Notes: generated by a model from the letters alone, not told the origin. A stretch of 64,000 bases of DNA from Pseudomonas triclosanedens (GCF_026686735.1 NZ_CP113432.1:4577001-4641000); one strand, 5' to 3'; shown: positions 1 to 14,314, counted from the first letter of the stretch. Program-made: numbers and translations.

Positions 1-415
1 CGAAATGCATCGCAGTGGGCAGGTTGTCGGGCAGCCGCGAAATCAGCGAGAAGGCGAAGGCCGGACGCGACAGGAAGCGTCCTTCCAGCGCCGCCGCGAC
101 GGTTCCCGAATAAAGTACGTCATCCCCCAGGTTGGCCCCCAGGTTTATGCCCGATACCACCATGTCCGGCAGCTCGTCGAGCAGGCCGTTGAGCCCCAGG
201 TGCACGCAGTCGGTCGGCGTGCCATTGAGGCTGATGAAGCCATTGCCCAGGCGGTGGGGATGCAGCGGCCGATCGAGCGTCAGCGAGCTGCTGGCGCCAC
301 TGCGGTCGGCCTCCGGAGCGATCACGACGCAGTCCGCATGATCGGACAGAGCGTCGTGTAGCGCGGCGATACCGGGTGCTGTGACCCCGTCGTCGTTGGC
401 AATCAATATGCGCAT
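1..415 (-). CDS. surE: SurE 5'/3'-nucleotidase, 3' end cut by window edge
   Basis: N-terminal 138 residues of SurE, a metal-dependent survival-protein phosphatase that dephosphorylates nucleoside monophosphates. The protein begins [10 protein letters not shown], which carries the family's metal-binding Asp pair at residues 8-9. A Ser-Gly pair near residue 40 and an [10 protein letters not shown] segment near residue 90 supply the remaining metal site. The reading frame runs off the left edge, so roughly the last 110 residues are missing. The ATG overlaps the end of truD by 13 nt, so the two are probably co-transcribed and translationally coupled. The surE-truD-ispF order is conserved in pseudomonads. 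Confidence 0.95.
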   Translation of the reverse strand, partial: MRILIANDDGVTAPGIAALHDALSDHADCVVIAPEADRSGASSSLTLDRPLHPHRLGNGFISLNGTPTDCVHLGLNGLLDELPDMVVSGINLGANLGDDVLYSGTVAAALEGRFLSRPAFAFSLISRLPDNLPTAMHF

Positions 416-1461
416 GGGTTTTCCGTCTGCCCTGCCGGCACGAGGTCGAGCGCCTCGCGCACTACAACGGTGGCGAAGCAGCCAGCCGGCAGGACGAATT
501 CCAGTTGCAGAATGTCAGGGGCGGGATAATGCCATGCCAGGCTCGTGATGGGGAGGCGCAGAATGCGCCGTTCGTGCGCCAGGTCCGCACCACCAAGCCA
601 CTGGCAAAGTGCCACTTCGGCGTTCCGAACTGCACGCTCGATCTCGCCGGCCGCGCCAGTCGCGGGCGAATCACCCTCACCCCACATCGGCCCGGTGGGG
701 TGCAGGTCCAGAGCGGCGAGGCGCGGATCATCACATTCCGCCTCTCCGGCGGGGAAGTAGCTGCGGCTGTCGGTAAAGGACAGCAGGTCGCCGACCTGGG
801 CACGGTTCCAGGTGCCATCGGCGACACGCCTGGCCAGCACCTGGTTGAACAGGAAGCTACGCGCAGCGGAGAGCAGGCGCGAACGCAGGTTGCGCTGTTC
901 CGGCAACCTGCCACGCTCAGCGAAACCACGGGCATCGAAGAGATTCCCGCCATCATGGCCGAAACGCTGGGTACCGAAGTAGTTGGGCACGCCAACTGCC
1001 GCAATGGAGCTCAGGCGCGTGTCGAGCAGCTCGCGGTCCGCCTGCAACTGGGTCAGCCGCAGGGTGAAGCCGTTGGCGGAGTGCGCGCCGCGCTGCAGTT
1101 TCCGACGATGCCTGTTGCGCTGGAGAATCCGCAGGCTGTCGTCCTCGGCGGCGGACATATCAGGATCGTCCTTCCCCGGAAGGTGCAGGCTGAACCACTG
1201 GCGGGTCAGTGCCTGGCGATCCTTGAGCCCGGCGTAGCTGATCATTTTCTGCGGCACGCCGGCGGCCCGGGCCAGCCGCCGCGCGGTCTCTTCGGTGTTC
1301 AGGCCACGCTTTTCAACCCACAGCCAGAGATGCTCGCCATCGCCCGACAGAGGAATATCCAGCACTTCGTCGACCTGGAAATCTTCGGCCACAGCCTTCA
1401 GCACGCCGCGCCCGCAAGGTTCCCCGTGGGCACGCGGCCCCAGCAGTTCCAGCTCGGTCAT
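403..1461 (-). CDS. truD: tRNA pseudouridine(13) synthase TruD
   Basis: 352 aa, the usual family length. TruD isomerises U13 of tRNA-Glu to pseudouridine. The catalytic motif GLKDR (residues 78-82, nucleophile Asp81) is intact, and the conserved NYFGTQRFG segment lies near residue 155. The ATG overlaps the ispF stop by 4 nt (ATGA type) and the 3' end overlaps surE, so it sits in a tightly coupled ispF-truD-surE unit. Long plus-strand open frames across it are shadows caused by high GC. Confidence 0.96.
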   Translation of the reverse strand: MTELELLGPRAHGEPCGRGVLKAVAEDFQVDEVLDIPLSGDGEHLWLWVEKRGLNTEETARRLARAAGVPQKMISYAGLKDRQALTRQWFSLHLPGKDDPDMSAAEDDSLRILQRNRHRRKLQRGAHSANGFTLRLTQLQADRELLDTRLSSIAAVGVPNYFGTQRFGHDGGNLFDARGFAERGRLPEQRNLRSRLLSAARSFLFNQVLARRVADGTWNRAQVGDLLSFTDSRSYFPAGEAECDDPRLAALDLHPTGPMWGEGDSPATGAAGEIERAVRNAEVALCQWLGGADLAHERRILRLPITSLAWHYPAPDILQLEFVLPAGCFATVVVREALDLVPAGQTENPCAY

Positions 1462-1931
1462 GCGCGAGCCAGCAGGGCTACGGCGTGCACCGCAATACCC
1501 TCTTCGCGGCCAGTGAAGCCGAGCTTTTCGGTGGTGGTGGCCTTGACGTTGACCTGATCGAGCTCGACTTTCAGGTCCTGCGCAATGGTTTCGCGCATGG
1601 CCTGAATATGCGGAGCCATCTTCGGCGCCTGGGCAATGATGGTGGTATCGACGTTCTCCACCTTCCAGCCTTTGGCCTCCACCAGCGACAGCACGTGGCG
1701 CAGCAGTGCGCGGCTATCGGCCCCCTTGAAGCGCGGGTCGGTATCGGGGAAGTGCTTGCCGATGTCACCCAGCGCGCAGGCACCCAGCAGCGCATCGGAG
1801 AGCGCATGCAGGAGCACGTCGCCGTCGGAGTGGGCGATCAACCCGAACTTGTGGGCAATGCGTACCCCCCCGAGAGTGATGAAGTCGCCCTCGCCGAAGC
1901 GATGTACGTCGTAGCCATGTCCGATTCGCAT
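1458..1931 (-). CDS. ispF: 2-C-methyl-D-erythritol 2,4-cyclodiphosphate synthase IspF
   Basis: 157 aa, full length. IspF makes MEcPP from CDP-ME 2-phosphate in the MEP isoprenoid pathway. Metal ligands Asp8, His10 (GYDVHRF) and His42 (LLHALSD) are visible, as is the C-terminal [16 protein letters not shown] loop. ispD and dxr of the same pathway are also in this window but in other units. The start lies only a few bases from a terminator hairpin, and the only purine-rich ribosome-binding candidate (AGGGCG) is part of that hairpin's 3' arm. Confidence 0.97.
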   Translation of the reverse strand: MRIGHGYDVHRFGEGDFITLGGVRIAHKFGLIAHSDGDVLLHALSDALLGACALGDIGKHFPDTDPRFKGADSRALLRHVLSLVEAKGWKVENVDTTIIAQAPKMAPHIQAMRETIAQDLKVELDQVNVKATTTEKLGFTGREEGIAVHAVALLARA

Positions 1932-1932
1932 G

Positions 1933-1960
1933 AAAAAACGCCCTGTAGGAGTCAGGGCGT
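1933..1960 (-). terminator. Rho-independent terminator after fghA
   Basis: On the minus strand ACGCCCTG, a 7-nt loop and CAGGGCGT form an 8-bp stem followed by a run of T (plus-strand A's at 1933-1938). It lies between the fghA stop (1991) and the ispF start (1931). The run ends 2 nt before the ispF ATG, so the hairpin would also sequester the probable ispF ribosome-binding site. Confidence 0.75.
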
Positions 1961-1990
1961 CGATTCTACCGGATCACTGAGGTCTGGGTG

Positions 1991-2842
1991 TCAGCCACAG
2001 AGCGCCGCCGCGTGATGGCGCAGGTGGTCCTCGATGAAGCTGGCGATGAAGTAGTAGCTGTGGTCGTAGCCCGCTTGAAAACGCAGCTCCAACGGGTGTC
2101 CGACCGCGGCCGCCGCTTCGCGCAGGGCCTCGGGTTTGAGTTGGACGGCGAGGAAATCGTCGCGCTCCCCCTGGTCCACCAGGATCGGCAGCCGCTCGCC
2201 TGCCCCCGCCAGCAGTTCCACCGCATCCCACTCGCGCCAGGCGGAAGGGTCCTCGCCGAGGAAACGGCCCAGGGCCTTCTGCCCCCAGGGGCAATCGCTC
2301 GGATGGGTGATTGGTGCGAAAGCCGACAGCGACAGGTAGCGCCCGGGATTGCGCAAGGCGCAGACCAGCGCGCCGTGCCCGCCCATCGAGTGACCGCTGA
2401 TGCCGCGGCGCTGGGACACGGGGAAATTCGCCTCGATCAGCGCCGGCAGTTCGCTCACCACGTAGTCGTGCATGCGGTAGTGACGCGCCCAGGGCTCCTG
2501 GGTGGCATTGACATAGAAGCCGGCGCCGAGGCCGAAGTCCCACGCGCCATCCGGGTCGCCTGGCACCTCGGGACCGCGCGGGCTGGTATCCGGCGCGACG
2601 ATCACCAACCCCAGCTCAGCCGCCATGCGCTGTGCGCCCGCCTTCTGCATGAAGTTTTCGTCGGTACAGGTCAGGCCGGACAGCCAGTACAACACCGGCA
2701 GGCCCGCCTCGGGCTCGGCCTGCGGCGGCAGGTAGACCGCGAAGACCATTTCGCAGCCAAGGGTTTCGGAGCGATGACGATAACGCTGGTGCCAACCGCC
2801 GAAGCTCTTCTGGCTGCTGATGAGTTCGATGGAATCCGTCAT
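1991..2842 (-). CDS. fghA: S-formylglutathione hydrolase
   Basis: 283 aa alpha/beta hydrolase that splits S-formylglutathione to glutathione and formate, the second step of glutathione-dependent formaldehyde detoxification. The nucleophile elbow [11 protein letters not shown] has Ser152. Asp near 228 (DQGERDDFL region) and His near 261 (YDHSYYF) complete the triad. I chose the ATG at 2842 ([10 protein letters not shown]) because GGAAGGAGGA lies just upstream. The open frame extends 11 codons further without support. It follows adhC by 50 bp, so the two form one operon. Confidence 0.95.
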   Translation of the reverse strand: MTDSIELISSQKSFGGWHQRYRHRSETLGCEMVFAVYLPPQAEPEAGLPVLYWLSGLTCTDENFMQKAGAQRMAAELGLVIVAPDTSPRGPEVPGDPDGAWDFGLGAGFYVNATQEPWARHYRMHDYVVSELPALIEANFPVSQRRGISGHSMGGHGALVCALRNPGRYLSLSAFAPITHPSDCPWGQKALGRFLGEDPSAWREWDAVELLAGAGERLPILVDQGERDDFLAVQLKPEALREAAAAVGHPLELRFQAGYDHSYYFIASFIEDHLRHHAAALCG

Positions 2843-2892
2843 GGAGTCCTCCTTCCTGTGCGCCTGGGCGCTCACGCGCCCAGGCTTGCGTG

Positions 2893-4222
<1,330 letters not shown>

Positions 4223-5116
4223 ATGCACCGCTGGGAAGGGCTGGACGAATTCGTCGCCGTCGCCGAAACCGGGCAGTTCACCGCTGCCGCCGAGCGCCTG
4301 GGCGTTTCTTCGTCCCATGTCAGCCGCCAGGTCGCTCGATTGGAAGAGCGGCTGCAGACCCGCCTGCTCTACCGCAACACCCGCAAGGTCACGCTGAGCG
4401 AAGCCGGCCAGACCTTCCTGCAGCATTGCCGGCGCCTGCAGGATGCCCGCGAGGAAGCACTACGCGCGGTGAGTGATCTCTCCGCCGAACCCAAGGGTCT
4501 GTTGCGCATGACTTGCGCGGTGGCTTATGGCGAACGCTTCGTGGTGCCGCTGGTGAACGAATTCATGGCGCAGTTCCCACAGTTGCGGGTGGAGATTGAG
4601 CTGTCGAATCGTCAGCTCGATCTGCTCCACGAAGGATTCGACCTGGCGATCCGTCTGGGCCGCCTGAGTGATTCGCGACTGGTAGCGACCCGGCTGGCGC
4701 CACGGGTGATGTACCTCTGCGCAACCCCGCAATATCTGCAACGCCACGGTACGCCGCAGAGCCTGGCGGAACTGCCGCAGCACAATTGCCTGGTCGGCAG
4801 CAGCGACCAATGGAGCTTTCTCGAAGACGGTCGGGAAACCCAGCACCGCGTGCAGGGCAACTGGCGCTGCAATAGCGGCCAGGCAGTGCTCGATGCGGCG
4901 CTGCGCGGTTTCGGCCTGTGCCAGTTGCCGGACTACTACGTGCTGGAGCACTTGCGCAGCGGGCGCCTGGTCTCCCTGCTGGACGACCATCAACCGCCGA
5001 ACACCGGTGTCTGGGCACTCTACCCGCAGCAGCGGCACCTGTCGCCCAAGGCGCGGCAACTGGTGGACCACCTCAAGGAAGGGCTGCTGCATCTTCAGCC
5101 GGGTTCGGCCCCCTGA
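4223..5116 (+). CDS. gfnR: LysR-family regulator divergent from adhC (GfnR-like)
   Basis: 297 aa with an N-terminal winged helix-turn-helix (about residues 15-60, QFTAAAERLGVSSSHVSRQVARLE) and a C-terminal LysR substrate domain. It is divergent from adhC-fghA. From memory, the P. aeruginosa regulator at this position is called GfnR and activates glutathione-dependent formaldehyde oxidation; the symbol rests on that context. The start has only a weak ribosome-binding site (GGGATAATCC), and the operator-like repeats lie immediately upstream, which suggests autoregulation. Confidence 0.85.
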   Translation: MHRWEGLDEFVAVAETGQFTAAAERLGVSSSHVSRQVARLEERLQTRLLYRNTRKVTLSEAGQTFLQHCRRLQDAREEALRAVSDLSAEPKGLLRMTCAVAYGERFVVPLVNEFMAQFPQLRVEIELSNRQLDLLHEGFDLAIRLGRLSDSRLVATRLAPRVMYLCATPQYLQRHGTPQSLAELPQHNCLVGSSDQWSFLEDGRETQHRVQGNWRCNSGQAVLDAALRGFGLCQLPDYYVLEHLRSGRLVSLLDDHQPPNTGVWALYPQQRHLSPKARQLVDHLKEGLLHLQPGSAP

Positions 5117-5192
5117 CTTGCCGGAAAGCAAGCGCCATGCAGGCTGCGCGGCTAAAATGGCGACCTTCGCCCCTGCTCAAGGACGACAAAAC

Positions 5193-6419
5193 ATGTCAGC
5201 CCTTTCCGCTTTTCGCGAGCGCTATCTCCTGCGCTTCTGGTCTCCCCTGCCGACGCTGATCGCCCTCGGCGTCGCATCTGCCTACTACTTCGCCATGACC
5301 GGTACCTTCTGGGCTGTCACTGGTGAGTTCACCCGCTGGGGGGGGCACGTACTGTCCTGGTTCGGCCTGCAACCCCAGGAGTGGAGCTACTTCAAGATCA
5401 TCGGTCTGCAAGGTACGCCGCTGGATCGAATCGATGGCGTGATGATCATTGGCATGTTCCTTGGCGCGCTGGCCTGCGCGCTCTGGGCTGGCAACGTCAG
5501 CCTGCGCTGGCCAACCAGCAAGCGCCGTTTGCTGCAGGGCCTGATCGGCGGAGTGATCGCCGGCTTCGGCGCGCGCCTGGCGATGGGCTGCAACCTGGCG
5601 GCGTTCTTCACCGGTATTCCAATGTTCTCGGCGCACGCCTGGGCATTCATGTTCTCGACTGTGCTCGGCGCCTGGTTCGGCGTGAAGATCAGCCTGCTGC
5701 CATTCCTGCGTATACCCTTGAAGGTCGGCGGCAAGCCTGCCGCGCTGCCCAGCCCCGAAGCCCTGGCTCACCGCGCGAAGCTGCAATGGCGCCTAGGCAT
5801 GGGCGTGCTGGCCGTTGCCGCGCTGTTCGCCGCCTGGCGCTTCGAGGTCTCGCTGGTGCTGGGCATGGCCTGCCTGTTCGGCCTGCTGTTCGGCGGACTG
5901 ATAGAGCGCGCGCAGATCTGTTTCACCAGCGCCGCCCGCGATCTCTGGACCACCGGCCGGACCCAGGCAGCGATGGGCATACTGCTGGGCATGGCCGCTG
6001 CGTGTGTCGGCACCTTCGCCGCCATTCACAACGGCCTGCCGCCGAAGATTTTCTGGATGGGCCCGAACGCCGTGATCGGCGGCGTATTGTTCGGCATCGG
6101 CATCGTGCTGGCCGGCGGCTGCGAGACCGGCTGGATGTACCGCTCGATGGAAGGCCAGGTGCATTTCTGGGTGGTGGGGATCGGCAATGTGATAGGCGGA
6201 ACCCTGGTCGCGGTGTTCTGGGACCAGCTCGGCACCAGCCTCGCCCTGCCCTATCCCAAGCTCAACCTGCTGCAGGAGTTCGGCCCAGGGGCCGGCTTGC
6301 TGGTCACCTTCGCCGGCCTGGCCCTGTGCATGCTGCTGGTGCAACTGAACGCGCAACGATTCACCCGTAAACGGAAGACCAACGATGCCCGACACCAAGA
6401 CGCCGACGCTGTCGCTTGA
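5193..6419 (+). CDS. yedE: YeeE/YedE-family inner-membrane transporter (thiosulfate/selenium type)
   Basis: 408 aa polytopic membrane protein with about ten hydrophobic segments in two related halves. Conserved cysteines sit in GARLAMGCNLAAFF (Cys133), IERAQICFTS (Cys243) and AGGCETGWMYR (Cys310), the positions that relay thiosulfate in the TsuA/YeeE family. Overall it resembles E. coli YedE more than YeeE. The start at 5193 follows AAGGA; the open frame extends 100 codons back through the LysR gene and is not real. The 3' end overlaps the TusA-like gene by 35 bp, so the two products probably act together in moving sulfur or selenium into the cell. The substrate is not proven. Confidence 0.88.
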   Translation: MSALSAFRERYLLRFWSPLPTLIALGVASAYYFAMTGTFWAVTGEFTRWGGHVLSWFGLQPQEWSYFKIIGLQGTPLDRIDGVMIIGMFLGALACALWAGNVSLRWPTSKRRLLQGLIGGVIAGFGARLAMGCNLAAFFTGIPMFSAHAWAFMFSTVLGAWFGVKISLLPFLRIPLKVGGKPAALPSPEALAHRAKLQWRLGMGVLAVAALFAAWRFEVSLVLGMACLFGLLFGGLIERAQICFTSAARDLWTTGRTQAAMGILLGMAAACVGTFAAIHNGLPPKIFWMGPNAVIGGVLFGIGIVLAGGCETGWMYRSMEGQVHFWVVGIGNVIGGTLVAVFWDQLGTSLALPYPKLNLLQEFGPGAGLLVTFAGLALCMLLVQLNAQRFTRKRKTNDARHQDADAVA

Positions 6420-6633
6420 CCTGCGCGGCGAGCACTGCCCGTACAACGCCATCGCCACCCTGGAAACCCTGCAGACGCTCAAGCCGGGCGACTTGCTGGA
6501 GGTGGTCACCGACTGCTCGCAGTCCGTGCACGGCATACCGGAGGATACCAAGCGCCACGGCTACCACTGCCTGGCAGTAGAGCAGCACGGCGCGCTGTTC
6601 CGCTTTCTGATCGAAGTGCCGCTGCTGGGCTGA
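6385..6633 (+). CDS. yedF: TusA/YedF-family sulfurtransferase-like protein
   Basis: 82 aa, the normal size for SirA/TusA-fold proteins. The single key cysteine is Cys18 in RGEHCPYNAIATLE, so the usual CPxP motif reads CPYN here, like the YedF branch rather than TusA itself (which has CPEP). It probably receives a sulfur or selenium atom from the YedE channel that overlaps it. The 35-bp overlap with yedE implies coupled translation. Fold and family are clear; the acceptor is unknown. Confidence 0.88.
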   Translation: MPDTKTPTLSLDLRGEHCPYNAIATLETLQTLKPGDLLEVVTDCSQSVHGIPEDTKRHGYHCLAVEQHGALFRFLIEVPLLG

Positions 6634-6639
6634 AGTACG

Positions 6640-6668
6640 CGGTGCATGACCTCAGCGGTCATGCACCG
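6640..6668. terminator. 12-bp hairpin after yedF, convergent with ispD
   Basis: CGGTGCATGACC, a 5-nt loop and GGTCATGCACCG form a perfect 12-bp stem beginning 6 nt after the yedF stop, in the gap between the convergent yedF and ispD. There is no T run, so it may be a bidirectional 3'-end stabiliser rather than a classic terminator. A smaller palindrome GGCACAGTGTGCC lies further along the gap, near 6705. Confidence 0.55.
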
Positions 6669-6770
6669 ACCTCATCAACGCGGAAGCCCGCACAGGGAGT
6701 GGCACAGTGTGCCGGCACAAACCGCAGTATCTCCCGGAGAGCCGGCAATGCAGGCGAGATAGAAGGGGAT

Positions 6771-7469
6771 TCAGTGCCTGGGGAAGTTGCGCAGCAAGCG
6801 CTGCAGGTCTTCCGGCGTGGTGACCTTGATGTTGTCGGCGCGGCCTTCGACCATGCGTGGCGAGTAGCCTGCCCACTCCATCGCCGACGCTTCGTCGGTG
6901 ATCGCGGCGTCCGCTACCAGGGCATCAGCCAGCGCACGATGCAGGGCGCCAAGGCGAAACATCTGCGGGGTATAAGCCTGCCAGACAACGCTGCGGTCGA
7001 TGGTTTCCTGAATGCGACCGTCAGCACCAACTCGCTTGAGGGTATCGCGCGCGGGTACGCCAAGCAGGCCGCCTACGGCGTCGTCCGCCAGGTCGTTCAG
7101 CAGGCGATCGAGATCGGCCCTGGCCAGATTCGGGCGGGCAGCATCGTGCACCAGCACCCAGTCATCGGTGGAAGCACCCAGCTCAGTCAGACGCAGCAGG
7201 CCACTGAGCACCGAATCGGCACGTTCGCTACCACCATCGGCACGCTGAATCAGCTCGTTGCTGGCGCTGGGCAGGGTCGGCCACCACGGATCGTCGACAG
7301 CCAGGCACACCACCAAGCCTTTCAGTCGGGGGTGGCCAAGAAAACAGTCGAGGGTTCGTTCGAGAATGCTGCGACCGGCCAGGTCGAGATACTGCTTGGG
7401 GCGGTCGGCGCGCATTCGCGAACCGATACCGGCGGCCGGGATCACGGCCCAGAAGGCGGGAGTCATCAT
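6771..7469 (-). CDS. ispD: 2-C-methyl-D-erythritol 4-phosphate cytidylyltransferase IspD
   Basis: 232 aa. IspD makes CDP-ME from MEP and CTP. The nucleotide-binding signature PAAGIGSRM...PKQY is at residues 11-27, VHDAARP is near 108, and a C-terminal NIKVTTPEDL is present. The gene starts with ATGATG, and the ftsB stop overlaps the first ATG, so either codon could be used with translational coupling to ftsB. The ftsB-ispD pairing is common in gammaproteobacteria. Confidence 0.96.
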   Translation of the reverse strand: MMTPAFWAVIPAAGIGSRMRADRPKQYLDLAGRSILERTLDCFLGHPRLKGLVVCLAVDDPWWPTLPSASNELIQRADGGSERADSVLSGLLRLTELGASTDDWVLVHDAARPNLARADLDRLLNDLADDAVGGLLGVPARDTLKRVGADGRIQETIDRSVVWQAYTPQMFRLGALHRALADALVADAAITDEASAMEWAGYSPRMVEGRADNIKVTTPEDLQRLLRNFPRH

Positions 7470-7750
7470 TGCGCGAGCTGGTAGAGGGTTTCCTTGTCCT
7501 TGACCATGCCGAGTTCGTGACGCGCACGCTCCTCGACTGTCTCGGTGCCTTTCTTGAGCTCGGCCACTTCAGCCTCGAGGATGCGGTTACGCTCGAGCAA
7601 GCGCTCGTTCTCGCCCTGCTGGTCGGAAATCTGCTTCTGCAGGTCGCGCACCTGCTCCAGGCTGCCATCGCCGACCCACAGGCGATACTGCAGACCGGCC
7701 AGCGCCAGGATCAGCACGACGAACAGCCAGTAAGGGCTACGTAACCTCAA
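7466..7750 (-). CDS. ftsB: Cell division protein FtsB
   Basis: 94 aa bitopic membrane protein: a short cytoplasmic start (MRLRS), one transmembrane helix (about residues 6-22) and a periplasmic coiled coil rich in Glu, Gln and Arg (about 28-75, LEQVRDLQKQISDQQGENERLLERN). It forms the FtsQLB complex that activates septal peptidoglycan synthesis. Length and layout match the family. It lies 61 bp after eno with a hairpin in between, and overlaps ispD. Confidence 0.95.
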   Translation of the reverse strand: MRLRSPYWLFVVLILALAGLQYRLWVGDGSLEQVRDLQKQISDQQGENERLLERNRILEAEVAELKKGTETVEERARHELGMVKDKETLYQLAQ

Positions 7751-7769
7751 ACCTTCAGCTCCATACGCA

Positions 7770-7793
7770 AAGGGGTGGCTCCTGCCACCCCTT
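7770..7793 (-). terminator. Hairpin between eno and ftsB
   Basis: On the minus strand AAGGGGTGGC, a 4-nt loop and GCCACCCCTT give a 10-bp stem ending in only a short T stretch. It starts 18 nt past the eno stop and precedes ftsB. It probably ends or attenuates the highly expressed eno transcript while letting some readthrough reach ftsB-ispD. Confidence 0.6.
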
Positions 7794-7811
7794 CACCGTA
7801 CCAGACTAGCT

Positions 7812-11695
<3,884 letters not shown>

Positions 11696-11850
11696 TCAGC
11701 GTTTAGGCGGCTCGGCCGCCGGGGAAGCGAAGGTCGGGCTCAAGGCCCGGTCCACGACTCTTGCCGTGAACAATAGCGAACTCCCGCTGATTCCAGAGGG
11801 ATCGACGGGAGCGGTACAAGACGGGAGCGTAGTCTACCGGAAAGCCGCTT

Positions 11851-13164
11851 TCAGCTCAAACCCGAGTCATTCGTCGGCGGTGTCCAGCGCAAGGTCCAGT
11901 GCTGAGCAGCCTCCGTCCGCAGCTCCGGCAGCGATGCGATCGCCAGCAACTCGCTGCCCCGCCAGAGCAGCGGCAGCCGGGCACGCAGGAAGGCTGGGAC
12001 ACCTGCTTCATTGAGCAGTCGCTTGAGATCTCGCCGGCCACGACCTGAAATCGACATCACCTCGCCCCCCTGCCGGTAACCGACCCGCAAGGGGGCGTCG
12101 GGAGCGGTACCTTCGAAGCGCAGCACACCGTTTCCGGCAAGGTGCAGCGGCATAGCCGTATCTATCCAATCCTGAGCCGCGGGCGAGAAACCCAGCCAGT
12201 CGTTCGACAGCCACCAGAGCCGCCCTTCGGCGCGCCGCAGCTCGCCATCGGCAAGACGCCAGACCGGTTCGGCATCCACCCGCGCATCGCGTAACGCATG
12301 CCATCCAGCCCAATGCACTGCGTCCGGCAGCCGGGCATGACGCGCCAGCCAGTGACGCAAAGCATTGCGCTGGCGTGGCTCACCAAGGCTCGCCAACGCG
12401 TCCAGCTCCAACGATGGCAAAGGCAGGCCGGAGTATTCGTACCGCTCATCGGCCCGAGCCAGGTCCAACCCAGCCAGCTCGGCCAGCAGTTGTTCCGACT
12501 CGGCCAGATGACCGGCGCTGCGAACGATGCTATCCACCGCGGCGGGCCAACGTCGGGTAACCGCCGGCAGAACCCGGTTGCGCAAATAGTTGCGGTCAAG
12601 ATCATCGCAGGCGTTGCTGGGGTCCTCGACCCACTCCAGCCCGTGGGCTCGCGCGTAGCTCTCCAACTCTACACGGGAACAATCCAGCAGCGGCCTCAGC
12701 AGCCGCCCAGCCCCCAGCGGACGCTCCATCGGCATACCGGCAAGGCCGCGAACGCCCGCGCCACGGAACAGGCGAAACAGCACGGTCTCTGCCTGATCGT
12801 CACGATGCTGGCCGGTCAGCAGGCACTCACCAGCCCCCAGGGATGCCGCAAAGGCCGCATAACGCGCATCGCGCGCAGCGCGCTCAATGCTGGCGCGATC
12901 GTCTACCCGCACACGCTCCACGCGCAGCGGTACGCCCAAACTGTTGCACAGGCGCTGGCAATGCTCGGGCCATGCGTCAGCGGCAGACTGCAGACCATGA
13001 TGCACATGGATGGCGGAGACTGGAGGCAACGGCTCATGTCGGGCGAGTTGCGCCAACAGGTGCAGCAGTACGGTGGAGTCAAGCCCACCGGAAAGCGCCA
13101 CACGCCAGGCGGGTGCTGAACGCCAGAGCGCTAGTCGGGAAAGCAGGCGGGTCGGGAGGATCAT
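11851..13164 (-). CDS. tilS: tRNA(Ile)-lysidine synthase TilS
   Basis: 437 aa N-type ATP pyrophosphatase that converts C34 of the tRNA-Ile CAU anticodon to lysidine so that AUA is read as Ile. The P-loop SGGLDS is at 25-30, and VHHGLQ and LTGQHRDDQAET follow. The C-terminal TilS substrate domains (from about residue 240 to the end) include an SGRGRRDLKRLLNEAGVP segment. It lies 65 bp downstream of accA on the same strand, a common arrangement. Confidence 0.95.
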   Translation of the reverse strand: MILPTRLLSRLALWRSAPAWRVALSGGLDSTVLLHLLAQLARHEPLPPVSAIHVHHGLQSAADAWPEHCQRLCNSLGVPLRVERVRVDDRASIERAARDARYAAFAASLGAGECLLTGQHRDDQAETVLFRLFRGAGVRGLAGMPMERPLGAGRLLRPLLDCSRVELESYARAHGLEWVEDPSNACDDLDRNYLRNRVLPAVTRRWPAAVDSIVRSAGHLAESEQLLAELAGLDLARADERYEYSGLPLPSLELDALASLGEPRQRNALRHWLARHARLPDAVHWAGWHALRDARVDAEPVWRLADGELRRAEGRLWWLSNDWLGFSPAAQDWIDTAMPLHLAGNGVLRFEGTAPDAPLRVGYRQGGEVMSISGRGRRDLKRLLNEAGVPAFLRARLPLLWRGSELLAIASLPELRTEAAQHWTLRWTPPTNDSGLS

Positions 13165-13229
13165 GGCGCAGATCAGCGGGACGGATGACGGGGCAAGGAT
13201 ACCTCGTCATCCGCGCTGCGCCGACAGCG

Positions 13230-14180
13230 TCAGGCGACGCCGTAGCTCATCAGGCGCTCGTAGCGGCGCGCCAGCAGGTCTTCGGTGCTCAGTTGCTTGA
13301 GGGTATCCAACTGGCCGAGCAACGACTTGCGGATGGTCTCGGACATGGCAGCCGGGTCACGATGGGCGCTGCCCAGCGGTTCGGGGATCACACTGTCGAC
13401 GATACCCAGCTCCTTCAAGCGGTTGGCAGTGATGCCCATCGCCTCGGCGGCTTCCGGCGCCTTCTCGGCGGTACGCCAGAGAATCGACGCGCAACCTTCG
13501 GGCGAGATCACGGCATAGGTAGAGTACTGCAGCATGTTCAACTGGTCGCACACACCGATAGCCAGTGCACCGCCGGATCCGCCTTCGCCAATAACGGTAG
13601 CGATGATCGGAGTCTTCAGGCGCGCCATGACTCGCAGGTTCCAGGCGATTGCCTCGCTCTGGCCGCGCTCCTCGGCGTCGATCCCCGGGTACGCGCCGGG
13701 AGTATCGATGAAGGTCAGGATCGGCATCTTGAAACGCTCGGCCATTTCCATCAGGCGGCAAGCCTTGCGGTAGCCTTCTGGACGCGGCATGCCAAAGTTG
13801 CGGCGCACCTTCTCGCGAACTTCGCGGCCTTTCTGGTGACCGATGATCATCACCGGCTGGTCTTCCAGGCGCGCAACGCCACCGACGATGGCTGCATCAT
13901 CGGAGAAGTGACGGTCACCGTGCAGCTCTTCGAACTCGGTGAAGATATGCTCGATGTAGTCGAGGGTATAGGGACGACGCGGATGACGCGCGAGTTGGGC
14001 GATCTGCCAACTGGTCAGGTTGCCGAAGATGTTCTCGGTCAGCGCCTTGCTCTTCTCCTGCAGACGGGAGATCTCGTCGGTGATGTTCAGGGCATTGTCG
14101 TTGCCGACCAGGCGCAGCTCTTCGATCTTGGCATGCAGGTCGGCAATGGGCTGTTCGAAATCGAGAAAATTCGGGTTCAT
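13230..14180 (-). CDS. accA: Acetyl-CoA carboxylase carboxyltransferase subunit alpha
   Basis: 316 aa. AccA pairs with AccD to transfer carboxyl from biotin to acetyl-CoA, giving malonyl-CoA for fatty acids. Begins [22 protein letters not shown], the standard N-terminal helix. The crotonase-like core carries [13 protein letters not shown] and [13 protein letters not shown] 254-bp leader separates it from dnaE and contains an unusual imperfect hairpin. Confidence 0.97.
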   Translation of the reverse strand: MNPNFLDFEQPIADLHAKIEELRLVGNDNALNITDEISRLQEKSKALTENIFGNLTSWQIAQLARHPRRPYTLDYIEHIFTEFEELHGDRHFSDDAAIVGGVARLEDQPVMIIGHQKGREVREKVRRNFGMPRPEGYRKACRLMEMAERFKMPILTFIDTPGAYPGIDAEERGQSEAIAWNLRVMARLKTPIIATVIGEGGSGGALAIGVCDQLNMLQYSTYAVISPEGCASILWRTAEKAPEAAEAMGITANRLKELGIVDSVIPEPLGSAHRDPAAMSETIRKSLLGQLDTLKQLSTEDLLARRYERLMSYGVA

Positions 14181-14265
14181 GGGCTATCCGTCGTATTGAT
14201 GGCGGCTGGGCCTTTCCGTTTTCAGGCCGTTAAAACTACTGCGCTAGACCAAACAGCGTTGAAGC

Positions 14266-14314
14266 CGCTCTCAAAATGCTCATTTGCAGTCGCAAACTGT
14301 GCTTTTTTCGAGCG
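14266..14314. repeat. Imperfect 49-nt hairpin in the accA leader
   Basis: The outer stem CGCTC (14266-14270)/GAGCG (14310-14314), an A4/T6 segment, short GC and CA/TG pairs and an inner TTTGC (14283-14287)/GCAAA (14292-14296) around the loop AGTC build a long, bulged stem. It lies about 90 nt upstream of accA on the minus strand, in a 254-bp gap with no other gene. The gap also holds a GC-rich 8-bp hairpin near the dnaE end. Structure is seen; function is unknown. Confidence 0.5.

Noticed and set aside
4893..5192. 100-codon N-terminal extension of yedE through the LysR gene
   Set aside because: It overlaps the LysR gene in another frame, and the family N-terminus and ribosome-binding site match the ATG at 5193.
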